Shown: positions 7,138-16,066 of the stretch, piece after piece
Position numbering within the stretch: position 1 is the first letter of the stretch
How the letters are laid out: each line of letters starts with the position of its first letter
Assembly (NCBI GenBank): GCA_031257195.1
Contig: JAIRPD010000001.1
Location: 1 to 38,338, forward strand
Direction: 5' to 3'
Source: Treponema sp.
Lineage (GTDB): Bacteria; Spirochaetota; Spirochaetia; Treponematales; Breznakiellaceae
Length of the DNA stretch: 38,338 bases
The notes under the pieces: generated by a model
The model's input: only the letters and a program-made list of their open reading frames with translations
What the model was told of the DNA's origin: nothing
Database searches by the model: none
Translations under genes and position numbers: made by a program

Positions 7138-7746
7138 ATGGCGCGTTTTTCAATCGGCGAAGAGGAAAGGCAGGCCCTGCTGGCGGACGCCCGGGAAACC
7201 ATCGCGGCGAGGCTGGAAGACCGGGAGCCCGCCTACCGGCGAAGTCCCGGATTAACGGCGGCGGTTGAGTCCGGCGAGTCGGAACTGGCAAAGCCGCGCG
7301 GGGCCTTTGTTACGCTTCACCTGGCCGATCCCCTTACCCCCCGGGGCGGGGGAAACCGCCGGCTCCGGGGCTGTATAGGCCGGATGACCGCGGCGGCGGC
7401 GCTGGAAAAAACGGTCCGCGTCATGGCCCTGGAGGCGGCCTTTGGGGACCCCCGGTTTCCGCCGCTGGAAAAGGAAGAACTGCCCCGCTGCGAAATCGAA
7501 ATCTCCGTCCTTTCCCCCCTGGAACACTGCCCCGATCCCCGGTCCGTTAAGGTGGGGGTCCACGGGCTCTACCTGATCCACCGCGGCCGCGCGGGGGTAC
7601 TCCTTCCCCAGGTGCCGGTGGAACAGGGCTGGGACCTGGATCACTACCTGGACCATATCTGCCTCAAGGCCGGGACGCCCCCCAAAGCCTACGAGGCCCC
7701 GGACGCGGAACTCTTTACCTTTACCGCCGAGGTGTTTGGGGAATAG
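7138..7746 (+). CDS. amrA: AmmeMemoRadiSam system protein A (AMMECR1 domain)
   Basis: A 202-residue single-domain AMMECR1 protein. Family hallmarks are LRGCIGRM, AFGDPRFPPLEKEELPRCEIEISVLSPLE and PQVPVEQGWDLDHYLDHICLKAG. In bacteria this domain usually occurs with a Memo-like protein and a radical SAM enzyme (AmmeMemoRadiSam). Neither is next to it here, so it is an orphan in this window. Its biochemical role is not established. The start at 7138 has no ribosome-binding site but sits right after a strong promoter, consistent with leaderless translation. Confidence 0.92.
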   Translation: MARFSIGEEERQALLADARETIAARLEDREPAYRRSPGLTAAVESGESELAKPRGAFVTLHLADPLTPRGGGNRRLRGCIGRMTAAAALEKTVRVMALEAAFGDPRFPPLEKEELPRCEIEISVLSPLEHCPDPRSVKVGVHGLYLIHRGRAGVLLPQVPVEQGWDLDHYLDHICLKAGTPPKAYEAPDAELFTFTAEVFGE

Positions 7747-7900
7747 GCGGCGGCCCCCGCCCGCGGGCCGCGCCGGCATCCCGGTCCGCCGCGGCCCGGC
7801 GCTTTTCATTCATCCGTTAAAAATTTTCCACCTTTTTAAAAGAAAAAGCTATATACAGATAAGGGTTTCGGGCATAACCTGTTTCCTTAAGGGGGAATAT
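7747..7900. other. Intergenic region with GC-rich 50-bp repeat
   Basis: The first ~55 bases hold a GC-rich segment (7752-7801) almost identical to 14884-14933. The remainder is AT-rich and should contain the promoter of the sugar locus, with a TATACA box at 7852-7857 but no convincing -35 box. An AAGGGGGA ribosome-binding site at 7888-7895 precedes the binding-protein gene. Confidence 0.6.
7752..7801. repeat. GC-rich 50-bp dispersed repeat, copy 1
   Basis: Begins GCCCCCGCCCGCGGGCCG and matches the segment at 14884-14933 with only about four mismatches. Both copies lie just after the stop codon of a gene, at the left and right ends of the sugar-utilization locus. It contains complementary GC-rich arms able to fold. 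Confidence 0.75.
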
Positions 7901-9178
7901 ATGCTGAAAAGATGTTTTATCGCCATGACAGCGCTGGCGGTCCTCGCGGGTTTTTCGGCCTGCAAGAAGGACCAGGGCGGCGCCGGGACGGACCAAATTA
8001 CCATCAAGGTATTTTCCAATCTGCCCGATCGCCGCAACGGACAGGGACTCATTGAGCAAACCCTGTTTGACATGTACACCCAGGCCAATCCCGGCATCAA
8101 GATCGAGATTGAGGCCCTGGACGACGAGGCCTACAAGACCAAGTTCAAAGCCTACGCGGCGGGAAGTTCCATGCCGGATCTGGTGAACTGCTGGGGTCAG
8201 CCCTCGTTTATCAACGAAGTGATCGACGCGGGGCTCCTCGCGGAATTGAACCCGGCGGATTACGCGGACTACGGGTTCCTGCGGGGTTCCCTGGACGGCT
8301 GGTCCAAAAACGGCAGGCTCTACGGCCTGGCCCGCAATACCGACGTGATTTGCTTTTACTACAACGAAAAGCTCTTTAAGGACAACGGCTGGAGCGTCCC
8401 CCAGACCTACGACGAACTCCTGGCTTTGGGAAAAGCCGTGAAGGCGAAGGGGCTTATTCCCGTGGCCATGGACGGCGGCGACAAGTGGCCCCTGGCGATT
8501 TACCTGACGGACCTGATCACCAAACTGAACGGCCAGAACACCAACGCGCTGGTGGTAAAGGCCATCGACACCGACTGGTCCGACCCGGTTCTGACCCGGG
8601 CCGCCGGGATTCTGTATGACACCGCCGGGGCGGGGCTTTTTCAGAACGGCTTTGAAAACGCCGATTACGGCACGGCGATGAACATGTTTACCTCCGGCCA
8701 GTCCGCCATGTTTTATATGGGAAGCTGGGAGATGAGCATGGCCAACAACGCCGATTTTTCCCAGGAATTCCGGGATAACCTGCGGGTCTTTTTAATGCCC
8801 GTCATAAGCGGCGGAAACGGCCGGGTCACGGACATCTGCGCCTGGAACGGCGGCGGCTACGCGGTTACCGCCAAGAGCGCCGTTAAAGACGAGGCCGTGA
8901 AACTCCTGAACTTTATGTTCAGGCCGGAAAACTGGAACCGCCTGGCATGGGAAAACAACGTCTGTATGTCGGCCCAGAATTTCTCGGTCTACCAGACCGG
9001 CGGCGAAACGCCGGCGCAAAAACAGCTGGTGGAATATGTGGCCGCCGCCACCGCCATCAGCGGCACCACGCTGAACGATCTGGGAAATTCGGAATTCAAG
9101 ACCCGGAGCGAGGACCTCATTCAGCAGCTCGCCGTCCAGGCCATCACCCCCGCGGTTTTTATACAGCGGATGGATTAA
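7901..9178 (+). CDS. Sugar ABC transporter substrate-binding lipoprotein
   Basis: A 425-residue extracellular solute-binding protein of family 1. The signal peptide MLKRCFIAMTALAVLAGFSAC ends in a lipobox with Cys21. The mature protein has the usual binding-protein features (FEALDDEAYKTKF-type N-lobe, MPDLVNCWG, FTSGQSAMFYMGSWEM). I chose the ATG at 7901 because of the AAGGGGGA site and the signal peptide. It leads a co-directional cluster with two permeases, a two-component system and a GH30 hydrolase, so it probably captures a beta-glucan oligosaccharide or related sugar. The ligand cannot be read from the sequence. Confidence 0.94.
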   Translation: MLKRCFIAMTALAVLAGFSACKKDQGGAGTDQITIKVFSNLPDRRNGQGLIEQTLFDMYTQANPGIKIEIEALDDEAYKTKFKAYAAGSSMPDLVNCWGQPSFINEVIDAGLLAELNPADYADYGFLRGSLDGWSKNGRLYGLARNTDVICFYYNEKLFKDNGWSVPQTYDELLALGKAVKAKGLIPVAMDGGDKWPLAIYLTDLITKLNGQNTNALVVKAIDTDWSDPVLTRAAGILYDTAGAGLFQNGFENADYGTAMNMFTSGQSAMFYMGSWEMSMANNADFSQEFRDNLRVFLMPVISGGNGRVTDICAWNGGGYAVTAKSAVKDEAVKLLNFMFRPENWNRLAWENNVCMSAQNFSVYQTGGETPAQKQLVEYVAAATAISGTTLNDLGNSEFKTRSEDLIQQLAVQAITPAVFIQRMD

Positions 9179-9195
9179 AGGAACCGGGCGGGATC

Positions 9196-10113
9196 ATGAA
9201 TAAACTGTACAGTAATAAGCTGATTATCACCGTTCTGGTCCTGCCCGCCCTGGGCACATTCTTCTTCGCCGTCCTGGGACCCATCCTCTTGAGTTTTTAT
9301 TACGGCTTTACCAATTACAACGCCCTGGGCAGGCCGGTGTTCATCGGTTTGTCCAACTACGCGGAGCTTCTTAAGGACAGCGTTTTCTGGATTTCCCTGC
9401 GGAATTCCCTGTTTCTGGCGGCGGGGTTTATTCTCATCCAGCATCCTCTGGCGATGATCACCGCCGCCATCCTGGATCGCCTGGGGGGAAAGCTGGAAGG
9501 GCTTTTTCGCTGCGTGTACTTTATTCCCAACGTCATTTCCGTGGCGGTGATCGCCTATCTCTGGCGGCTGGTATACGAACCGAATTTTGGGCTCCTCAAT
9601 ACGGTGATCCGGGCCCTGGGAGGATCGGGGACTATTAACTGGCTGGGCCGGGGAAACGCGATCTGGTCCGTGCTGATCGTCCTGATTTGGCATGGTTTTG
9701 GCTGGGGTATGCTGATCTACTACGCGGGCCTTAAAAACATCAGCCCTGAATTGTACGAGGCGGCGGCCATAGACGGCTGTACCGGGCGGCAGGCTTTTTG
9801 GCACATTACCCTGCCCCTGATGAAGCCCGTGATTCAGGTAAACGTAACCCTGGCGGTTATCTCCGCCTTCAAACAGATGGAAACGGTGTACCTCCTTACC
9901 AACGGGGGCCCCGGCAATGAATCCCAGTTTTTGGGAAACTACCTGTACAAGCAGGCCTTTAACGCCTTCCGCTACGGATACGGAAACGCCATCAGCGTGG
10001 TATTTATCCTCGTATGCCTGGGGGCCACGGGGGGCCTTTCCCGCCTGTTCCGGGACTGGGACTGGACCAGCGAGACCCGGAGCGGAAGGCGTCTCCGGAA
10101 CGCCGGCGCCTAA
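9196..10113 (+). CDS. Sugar ABC transporter permease (MalF/UgpA type)
   Basis: A 305-residue inner-membrane permease with six predicted helices. The ATPase-coupling loop is visible as YEAAAIDGCTGRQAFWHITLPLM. The N-terminus MNKLYSNKLIITVLVLPALGTFFFAVLGPILLSFYYGFTNY is typical of the MalF/UgpA group. It starts 17 bases after the binding-protein gene with a weak GGGCGGGA site. No ATPase gene is in the cluster, so it probably uses a shared MsmK/UgpC-type ATPase encoded elsewhere. Confidence 0.95.
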   Translation: MNKLYSNKLIITVLVLPALGTFFFAVLGPILLSFYYGFTNYNALGRPVFIGLSNYAELLKDSVFWISLRNSLFLAAGFILIQHPLAMITAAILDRLGGKLEGLFRCVYFIPNVISVAVIAYLWRLVYEPNFGLLNTVIRALGGSGTINWLGRGNAIWSVLIVLIWHGFGWGMLIYYAGLKNISPELYEAAAIDGCTGRQAFWHITLPLMKPVIQVNVTLAVISAFKQMETVYLLTNGGPGNESQFLGNYLYKQAFNAFRYGYGNAISVVFILVCLGATGGLSRLFRDWDWTSETRSGRRLRNAGA

Positions 10114-10145
10114 AAGCGCCGAATACTTTTACCGAGGGGAACCCC

Positions 10146-10976
10146 ATGAAAGAGAAAATAAGCGGCAAAGCGGTCCTCTTTATCGTCCTTTTTATCGTGG
10201 CGGGAATTCAACTTTTTCCCCTGGTATGGCTGCTGGATTTTTCCTTCGCGTCCAGTACGGAGATGTTTACCCGGGGAATTCTTATCAAGCCCGAACGGAT
10301 ACGGTGGGACAATTATGTCAAGGCCTTTTGGGACGGCCACTTTCTCCTGTACCTTAAAAACAGTCTCCTGATCAACGTTCTGGCGGTACTGCTGGTACTG
10401 AGTATTTCGGTCATGGCGGCCTTCGCCTGTTCACGGATGCGCTGGAAGGCGGCCCCGGTGGTCCGGGGCGCCATCCTTTTGGGAATGATGATCCCCATCC
10501 ACGCCACCATCCTTCCCAATTACATTATATACAATACCATCCACTTAACCGACACCCTCTGGGCCATCCTGATTCCCTACGTGGCCTTTTCCCTGCCCCA
10601 GGGGCTTTTTCTTACCTCGGGATACATGGATTCCCTGCCCAGGGAAATGGAAGAAGCGGCGGTGATCGACGGCTGCGGCGTCTTCAGGCTTATCGCGCTG
10701 GTGGTTACCCCCATGCTCAAGGTACCCCTGGTAACGGTGGCGATCATGACCTATCTTAACAACTGGAACGAATTTATCATGGCCATGACTTTCCTTTCCA
10801 GCAGAACCTGGAAAACGCTGCCCTTCGCGATCCTGGAATTTACCGGCCAGTACCGTTCCGATTACGCCGTACAGTTCGCGGTCATGGCCCTGAGCGCCGC
10901 CCCGGCGGTCCTGATATACATTATTTTGAACAAGCGTATCACCAAAGGAGTAACCCTGGGGGCGGTAAAGGGATAG
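10146..10976 (+). CDS. Sugar ABC transporter permease (MalG/UgpE type)
   Basis: A 276-residue permease with six helices and the coupling motif MEEAAVIDGCGVFRLIALVVTPM. It forms the heterodimeric channel with the preceding permease. The ATG at 10146 follows GAGGGGA, which excludes the longer upstream frame. The gene ends one base before the histidine kinase start, indicating a single transcript for transport and sensing. Confidence 0.95.
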   Translation: MKEKISGKAVLFIVLFIVAGIQLFPLVWLLDFSFASSTEMFTRGILIKPERIRWDNYVKAFWDGHFLLYLKNSLLINVLAVLLVLSISVMAAFACSRMRWKAAPVVRGAILLGMMIPIHATILPNYIIYNTIHLTDTLWAILIPYVAFSLPQGLFLTSGYMDSLPREMEEAAVIDGCGVFRLIALVVTPMLKVPLVTVAIMTYLNNWNEFIMAMTFLSSRTWKTLPFAILEFTGQYRSDYAVQFAVMALSAAPAVLIYIILNKRITKGVTLGAVKG

Positions 10977-10977
10977 C

Positions 10978-12741
10978 ATGGATCTGCGCCACAAGATACT
11001 ACTCTCCATCTATCTGGTTCTGTTCCCCGTACTGATCATCGCGGGCGCCTTAATTTACCTCCGGGATTACCGGGCAATCATGGAAGAAAACGTCAACCGC
11101 TACCAGAGCGCGATCCGGCGGGTGGATGATTCAACGGCCTATCTTTTAAGGGACATGTCCGACATTTCCGTCTACTTCTGCGTCAACGCGGATATTATCA
11201 GAATCCTCAGCATGTCTTCCCCCCAGAACGCCGACCCCCTCTTCTGGACCAGGGAAGCGCCCACCCGGTTTATCCGGGACATCCTGGCCATCAAAAGCCA
11301 TATCCGGACCCTGGCGTTATACCCCGAAAACGGCCTTTCCGCGTTTTATGTAAGCCGGGACGCCAGCGTTCACAATCCCCAGGTTGACGGCATCCGGCGC
11401 CTCCCCCTGTACAACGCCGCCCTGGCGGCCCGGGGAGACATTATCCTGGAGCGGATCAACGCCGGGGAAACGGGGCTTTTCCTGCGGAACACGGGAAACA
11501 AGATCATCGCCGCCCGGGAAATCTTTGACCTTTCAAAACAGCGCCGCCTTGGTTTTCTGGTCCTGGGCATGGATGTGTCCTGGATCGAAACCATTTATAA
11601 CAATGTCATCATTGAAAAAAACGAAACGATAGTGATGGTCTCCGACGGAAAGGCTATCGTCCAGTCCGCGCCGCCGGATCCGGCGGTGTCTGGGTTTATC
11701 CTTTCCGGCGAAAGCGCCGGCCCCTTTAACCGCCGGGGGAACTGGTATATCTTCAGAAGCGGCCGGAATACGGCGGAACAGCACTACTACATCTCGCCCA
11801 AAAGCAACTGGGACGCGCGGATCCGCCGGGGCCTGATACTCCCGGCCCTGCTGGCCCTGGCCCTGCTGGTTTCCAGCTGGCCCCTTTCCACGCTTTCGTC
11901 CCGGATCATCTCCCGGCCCCTTTCCCGGCTCTACCAGTCGATGAACCGTTTCCGGGAGGGGAATTTTAACGAGCGGATCGACGCGGCGGGAAATGACGAG
12001 ATCGCCGAACTTTCCGCCATGTTTAACCGGATGGTAACGGAGATTCGGGATCTGATCGACAGGAACTACCTGATTGTCCTGCGGGAAAAGGAAAGTGAAC
12101 TTAACGCCCTGCAGGCCCAGATCAATCCCCACTTTCTCTACAATGTCCTGGATTCCCTTTACTGGCAGGCGCAGGATTCGGGCCAGGAAAAGCTGGCGGA
12201 GGACATCCTTTCCCTGTCCGACCTCTTCCGGCTCCTCCTCAGCTCAGGGCGGAGTGAGATTTCCGTGGAACAGGAAGTAAAGCTCATCACCAGCTACCTG
12301 CGCATTCAAAAGATGCGTTTTTACCGGCGCCTGGATTACCGGATAGAGGTGGACAAGGCCATCTATTCCAGCGCCATCCCCAAGCTGATCCTCCAGCCCT
12401 TTGTGGAAAACGCCATTGTCCACGGCCTGGAACGAAACGACTCACCGGGACTGGTGGAGATCCGGGGAACCCGCGAAGAGGGCATGATCCGTTTTACCAT
12501 CACCGACAACGGGGCGGGCATGGAGGCGGAAAAACTCAACGCCATCCTGGACGGGGCGGATACGCCGGGAAACGGGGAAACGGCGAAGGCCCAGCGGGTA
12601 AGTTACTACGCGATCCGCAACGTAAAAGAACGGATGGCCCTCCGTTACGGCGCGGCGGGAAAACTGCGGATCGAGTCCCGGACAGGGGCCGGCACCAGGG
12701 TAGAGATCACCATCCCCCAGACGGGAGAAGTCCATGGTTAG
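10978..12741 (+). CDS. Sensor histidine kinase, YesM type
   Basis: A 587-residue membrane kinase. A first helix (residues 5-27) is followed by a ~270-residue extracytoplasmic sensor domain. A second helix lies at about 283-303, then HAMP (RIISRPLSRLYQSMNRFREGNFNERI). The His_kinase domain contains the phospho-accepting His in LQAQINPHFLYNVLDSLYW (His385). The C-terminal HATPase has N-box PFVENAIVHGL and G-box DNGAGM. YesM-type kinases sense extracellular carbohydrate or binding-protein state and phosphorylate an AraC-type regulator. It lies between the permeases and its regulator, overlapping the latter by eight bases. Confidence 0.95.
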   Translation: MDLRHKILLSIYLVLFPVLIIAGALIYLRDYRAIMEENVNRYQSAIRRVDDSTAYLLRDMSDISVYFCVNADIIRILSMSSPQNADPLFWTREAPTRFIRDILAIKSHIRTLALYPENGLSAFYVSRDASVHNPQVDGIRRLPLYNAALAARGDIILERINAGETGLFLRNTGNKIIAAREIFDLSKQRRLGFLVLGMDVSWIETIYNNVIIEKNETIVMVSDGKAIVQSAPPDPAVSGFILSGESAGPFNRRGNWYIFRSGRNTAEQHYYISPKSNWDARIRRGLILPALLALALLVSSWPLSTLSSRIISRPLSRLYQSMNRFREGNFNERIDAAGNDEIAELSAMFNRMVTEIRDLIDRNYLIVLREKESELNALQAQINPHFLYNVLDSLYWQAQDSGQEKLAEDILSLSDLFRLLLSSGRSEISVEQEVKLITSYLRIQKMRFYRRLDYRIEVDKAIYSSAIPKLILQPFVENAIVHGLERNDSPGLVEIRGTREEGMIRFTITDNGAGMEAEKLNAILDGADTPGNGETAKAQRVSYYAIRNVKERMALRYGAAGKLRIESRTGAGTRVEITIPQTGEVHG

Positions 12742-13501
12742 CCACAAGATACGCCTCCTCATCGCCGAGGACGAAGACGCTATCCGCCGGAGTATCATCA
12801 ATTTTATCCGGGGCAATACCCGGCGGGTGGACGAAATCTATGAAGCCGGGAACGGCCAGGAGGCGCTGGACCGGATCTACCAGTACCGTCCCCAGATCAT
12901 GCTCCTGGATATCCAGATGCCCGTCAAAGACGGCTTTGTCGTGATGAAAGAGGCCGCCGCCGCGGGCCTTTGTCCCCGGACAATCATCCTTTCGGGGTAC
13001 AATGAATTCGAGTACGCCCGGCAGGCCATGCGCCTGGGCGCGGCGGATTATCTTTTAAAGCCCTGCCGGTCCACGGAGATCATCAAAAAGATCGAGGGGA
13101 TTATCCGGGATGAATTTTCCGCCCCGGACACCGGGGAGGGGAGGGAGGACGGCGGGGCGGATCTCTCCGCCAACCGGCTGGTAAACGCGGCCCTGGCGTA
13201 CATGGAGGACCATTACCCCGAGGCGGTAACCCTTTCCCTGGTGGCGGACACCATCGGCATCACCGCGGCCTATCTTTCCACCCTCTTTACCCATACCGCG
13301 GGCCGCACCTTTGTGGACTGCCTCAACCGCATCCGGATCGACCGGGCCTGCGACTACTTCGCGGATCAGCGGCTCAAAAATTACGAGGTGGCCTACCGGG
13401 TGGGGTTCCACGATGAAAAATATTTTTCCAGCGTTTTTAAAAAACTCAAGGGCATGAGCCCTTCGGAATACCGGAATACCACGCAAGGAGGACAAGGATG
13501 A
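12734..13501 (+). CDS. AraC-family response regulator, YesN type
   Basis: A 255-residue two-domain regulator. The receiver domain (1-125) has acidic residues EDED near the start, the phosphorylation site Asp59 in MLLDIQMPVKDG, the conserved Ser in IILSGYNEFEYA and Lys in YLLKPC. Residues ~150-250 are an AraC HTH pair ending VAYRVGFHDEKYFSSVFKKLKGMSPSEYR. It is the partner of the preceding kinase and probably activates this sugar locus. It overlaps the GH30 gene by four bases (ATGA). Confidence 0.95.
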   Translation: MVSHKIRLLIAEDEDAIRRSIINFIRGNTRRVDEIYEAGNGQEALDRIYQYRPQIMLLDIQMPVKDGFVVMKEAAAAGLCPRTIILSGYNEFEYARQAMRLGAADYLLKPCRSTEIIKKIEGIIRDEFSAPDTGEGREDGGADLSANRLVNAALAYMEDHYPEAVTLSLVADTIGITAAYLSTLFTHTAGRTFVDCLNRIRIDRACDYFADQRLKNYEVAYRVGFHDEKYFSSVFKKLKGMSPSEYRNTTQGGQG

Positions 13502-14865
13502 GCATGACCCGTCTTGAACTGATGACCACCAGTTTCCCCGGGGGAAAAAAGAAGCAGGGCCGGCAATGGGCGGCCCTGGTCGATGACGACGGCGAGGAGA
13601 ACGAGGTGATCAACCTGTACCCCCGCCGGGAGTACCAGGTGTTTGAGGGCGCCGGGGGGGCCTTTACCGACGCCGCGGGCTATGTGTTTTCCCTCATGGA
13701 CGAGGGGACGCGGAAAAAACTCATCGAGGCCTACTTCGGCCCCGGCGGCGCGGGCTACACCCTGGGCAGGGTACACCTGGACAGCTGCGATTTTTCCCGG
13801 AATCACTACGAGGCTATGCCGGACAGCGCCGATCGCGGCCTCTCCTCCTTCAGCTTAGCCCGGGACGAAAGCTCCATCTTTCCCCTGCTGCGGGCGGCGG
13901 AACAAACCCTGGGCGGACCCATCCCCCTGATGACCACCTTCTGGAGCCCCCCGGCCTTTATGAAGGACACGGGAAAACGAAACGGCGGCGGGAAACTGCT
14001 GGAATCGTACCGCGCCTTCTTCGCCGACTACTACTGCCGCTATCTTCTGGAACTGCGCCGGGCCGGCTTCACCCCCCGGCGGCTCACGGCGCAAAACGAA
14101 CCCAAGGCGGTCCAAACCTGGGATTCCTGCGTCTACAGCGCCGAAGAGGAAATGACCTTTATCCGGGATTTTCTGTACCCCGCCCTCAAGGGCCATCACC
14201 TGGAGGACATGGAGATCTTCATCTGGGATCACAACAAGGAGCGGGCCTATGAACGGGCCCTCGCGGCCGGGGAGGCCGGAATCCTGCCTCTCCTGAAGGG
14301 CGTCGCCGTCCACTGGTATTCGGGGGATCACTTTGAGGTCCTGAAGCTGCTGGGCGAAACCTTTCCCGCCCTTAAAATCGTTCAGTCCGAATTCTCCTAC
14401 GAACTGAAGTACGCGTCCATGGCGGACATGAAGAACACCGACGTCCTCCTCGCCGCCGAACGGTACGCCCATGACATCATCGGAAACCTCAACCACGGCA
14501 TGACGGCCTTTTACGACTGGAACCTGGTGCTGGACGAACAGGGCGGCCCCAACCACGCGGGAAACTACTGCGACGCCCCCTTCATTTACCACCCCGGCTC
14601 GGGCGCGCTGGAGGAGCGCCCTATCTATTCCTACATCGCCCACGTGAGCCGCCACATCCGCCCCGGGGCCAAACGGATCGCCCTTTCGCGGTACGCGGAC
14701 AACCCGGAATGTACCGCCTTCCGCGACCCCCGGGGGGGCCTGGTTCTGGTCATGCTGAACCGGACGGAACGCGCGCTCCCGGTGTCCCTGCGGATCGAGG
14801 GGAAGCTCGCCGGGTTTTTGCTCCCCCCCCGGTCCATCGCCACGGGACTGCTGGGAGCGCCCTGA
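13498..14865 (+). CDS. Glycoside hydrolase family 30
   Basis: A 455-residue GH30 enzyme, the clan A family of glucosylceramidase-like beta-glucosidases, endo-beta-1,6-glucanases and xylanases. The barrel starts at EGAGGAFTDAAGYVF. The acid/base is Glu201 in TAQNEPKA and the nucleophile is Glu298 in VQSEFSYE. A short beta-sandwich follows at ~375-455. There is no signal peptide, so it probably acts in the cytoplasm on imported oligosaccharides. The gene start overlaps the response regulator by four bases, with AAGGAGGACAAGG upstream, and it ends the sugar operon. Specificity is not resolvable, but a beta-1,6- or beta-1,3-glucooligosaccharide is plausible. Confidence 0.92.
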   Translation: MSMTRLELMTTSFPGGKKKQGRQWAALVDDDGEENEVINLYPRREYQVFEGAGGAFTDAAGYVFSLMDEGTRKKLIEAYFGPGGAGYTLGRVHLDSCDFSRNHYEAMPDSADRGLSSFSLARDESSIFPLLRAAEQTLGGPIPLMTTFWSPPAFMKDTGKRNGGGKLLESYRAFFADYYCRYLLELRRAGFTPRRLTAQNEPKAVQTWDSCVYSAEEEMTFIRDFLYPALKGHHLEDMEIFIWDHNKERAYERALAAGEAGILPLLKGVAVHWYSGDHFEVLKLLGETFPALKIVQSEFSYELKYASMADMKNTDVLLAAERYAHDIIGNLNHGMTAFYDWNLVLDEQGGPNHAGNYCDAPFIYHPGSGALEERPIYSYIAHVSRHIRPGAKRIALSRYADNPECTAFRDPRGGLVLVMLNRTERALPVSLRIEGKLAGFLLPPRSIATGLLGAP

Positions 14866-14883
14866 GGCGCGAACCCCGGAGAG

Positions 14884-14933
14884 CGCCCCCGCCCGCGGAC
14901 CGCGCCAGCCTCCCGGTCCGCCGCGGCGCGGCG
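14884..14933. repeat. GC-rich 50-bp dispersed repeat, copy 2
   Basis: Begins GCCCCCGCCCGCGGACCG and differs from the copy at 7752-7801 at about four positions. It starts 18 bases after the GH30 stop codon. Confidence 0.75.
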
Positions 14934-15322
14934 CGCGCCCCGGGGCTTCCCCCGGCGGTTCGAACCCTCGTCCTGGTAGTACACCAGAAGGTGCCGCCGG
15001 GTGCCGGTATCCGGTTCCAGCAGCGGGGACGTGGTGGGCGCGGGCACCGGGGTTCTGCCGGTTTTGTAAATCGTGATCACCAGCGCCGTCTTATCCTTGT
15101 CGGTAACCAGCGGATTGTGGGCAAGATAGGCGGCGACGGCGGGATAGACCGGGCCGGGGGGCCGGCCTTTCGGACGGTTCGCCCCCCGCCGTTTTTCCCC
15201 CGCGCCATGCCGCGCCCAGGGTCTGAACTTCGCGCCCCGGGGCGCGGCGCGAGGTTCGGCCATGGGGAGGGGCCGCGTTTGGGGCGGGGCGGGGATGGGG
15301 GTAAGCCCGCGCCCCAAAGGGG

Positions 15323-15351
15323 TTGACAAAATCAAACGGCGGTGATATGGT
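15323..15351 (+). promoter_or_regulatory. Promoter of the DinB-like gene
   Basis: TTGACA at 15323-15328, a 17-base spacer, and TATGGT at 15346-15351. A GGGGGAC ribosome-binding site precedes the ATG at 15372. It lies exactly at the transition from GC-rich to AT-rich DNA. Confidence 0.65.
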
Positions 15352-15371
15352 TACAACTATTGGGGGACACG

Positions 15372-15887
15372 ATGAATAAAAACATCTTTGAACGGCTGGC
15401 GGTATACAATAAAGAGGTGAATCAAAAAATGAACGAAATCATAAAAACGCTTTCCGATGAGGAATGGAACAGGCAATTTTCCGGTTATTTTAAGTCAATC
15501 CGTGAATTGTGTTCGCATATATTTATCGCGGATTACAGGATGTTTAAGGAATTTAGATCGGCGTATGATGTAAAACATAGTGACAACGCGTACTTTGACA
15601 AAGAATATACCTATCGGGATACCCTATTCAAGGATATAAATGACTATATAACGACCAGAAATGAATTTGACGCCCTGATTATTGACTTTGTAAAAGAAAT
15701 GGTTCCGGACAATTTGAATAGTGACATGAACCATATAACCTCAAAGGGAACGGTTATCAGCAAGAAACTGGACGTGTTCCTGATGACTATCTTCAATCAT
15801 CAAACACACCACAGAGGGATGGTTTCATTATACCTGGAAATGCTGGGAAAAGAAAATGATTACAGCAGGTTTCTTGATTATGTGTAA
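15372..15887 (+). CDS. DinB/YfiT-like four-helix protein
   Basis: A 171-residue protein with the DinB-fold metal-site pattern: a His in ELCSHIFIAD (helix 2) and the HQTHHRG motif near the C-terminus. DinB-like proteins are metal-binding four-helix bundles, some of which act as thiol-dependent transferases. The exact activity is unknown. The ATG at 15372 follows TTGGGGGACACG. The codon use is AT-rich and quite unlike the sugar locus before it, so it was probably acquired by transfer. A repeat element begins eight bases after its stop. Confidence 0.8.
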   Translation: MNKNIFERLAVYNKEVNQKMNEIIKTLSDEEWNRQFSGYFKSIRELCSHIFIADYRMFKEFRSAYDVKHSDNAYFDKEYTYRDTLFKDINDYITTRNEFDALIIDFVKEMVPDNLNSDMNHITSKGTVISKKLDVFLMTIFNHQTHHRGMVSLYLEMLGKENDYSRFLDYV

Positions 15888-15894
15888 AATAAAA

Positions 15895-16034
15895 AACAGC
15901 GTCTGTCCCCGCCCCCGCGGGACGGGGCCGCGAAAAACCGCGCGGTTTTTCCCCGGCGCGTTCGGGGCGGGGATCAACGCCGCGCCCCGCCCTGGTACCC
16001 GCCCCGGTTGTTGTATACGGCCGGGATGTTACAC
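15895..16034 (+). repeat. GC-rich cassette-bounding repeat element, copy A
   Basis: About 140 bases starting AACAGCGTCTG and ending GGCCGGGATGTTACAC, with a shared core CCTGGTACCCG. It aligns along its whole length with 16771-16914. It contains a perfect palindrome AAAAACCGCGCGGTTTTT and arms GGGGCGGGG/CCCCGCCC. It begins right after the DinB-like stop, and a TTGACA box follows 33 bases after its end. Confidence 0.8.
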
Positions 16035-16066
16035 ACGATTTTTTCTGAAAAATCTTTGAAAAGACC

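Larger units (their letters stand above)
14866..15371. other. Long GC-rich gap with possible gene remnant and hairpin element
   Basis: About 500 bases without a convincing gene. After the 50-bp repeat, the minus strand at roughly 14967-15140 reads a protein-like stretch (AHNPLVTDKDKTALVITIYK, LLVYYQDE) that looks like the remnant of a gene. I recognise no family. The stretch at 15270-15320 contains a GGGGCGGGG...GCGCCCC hairpin reminiscent of the repeats at 15895 and 16771. A strong promoter follows at 15323. Confidence 0.45.

Noticed and set aside
14821-14835. Run of 8 C in the GH30 gene
   Set aside because: Runs of 7-8 C or G occur at several places in this GC-rich sequence, and this one is near the 3' end without a domain boundary.
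14945-14975. GGTTCGAACC resembling a tRNA T-loop
   Set aside because: No pairing stems or acceptor arm could be built on either strand. It is only a short palindrome.
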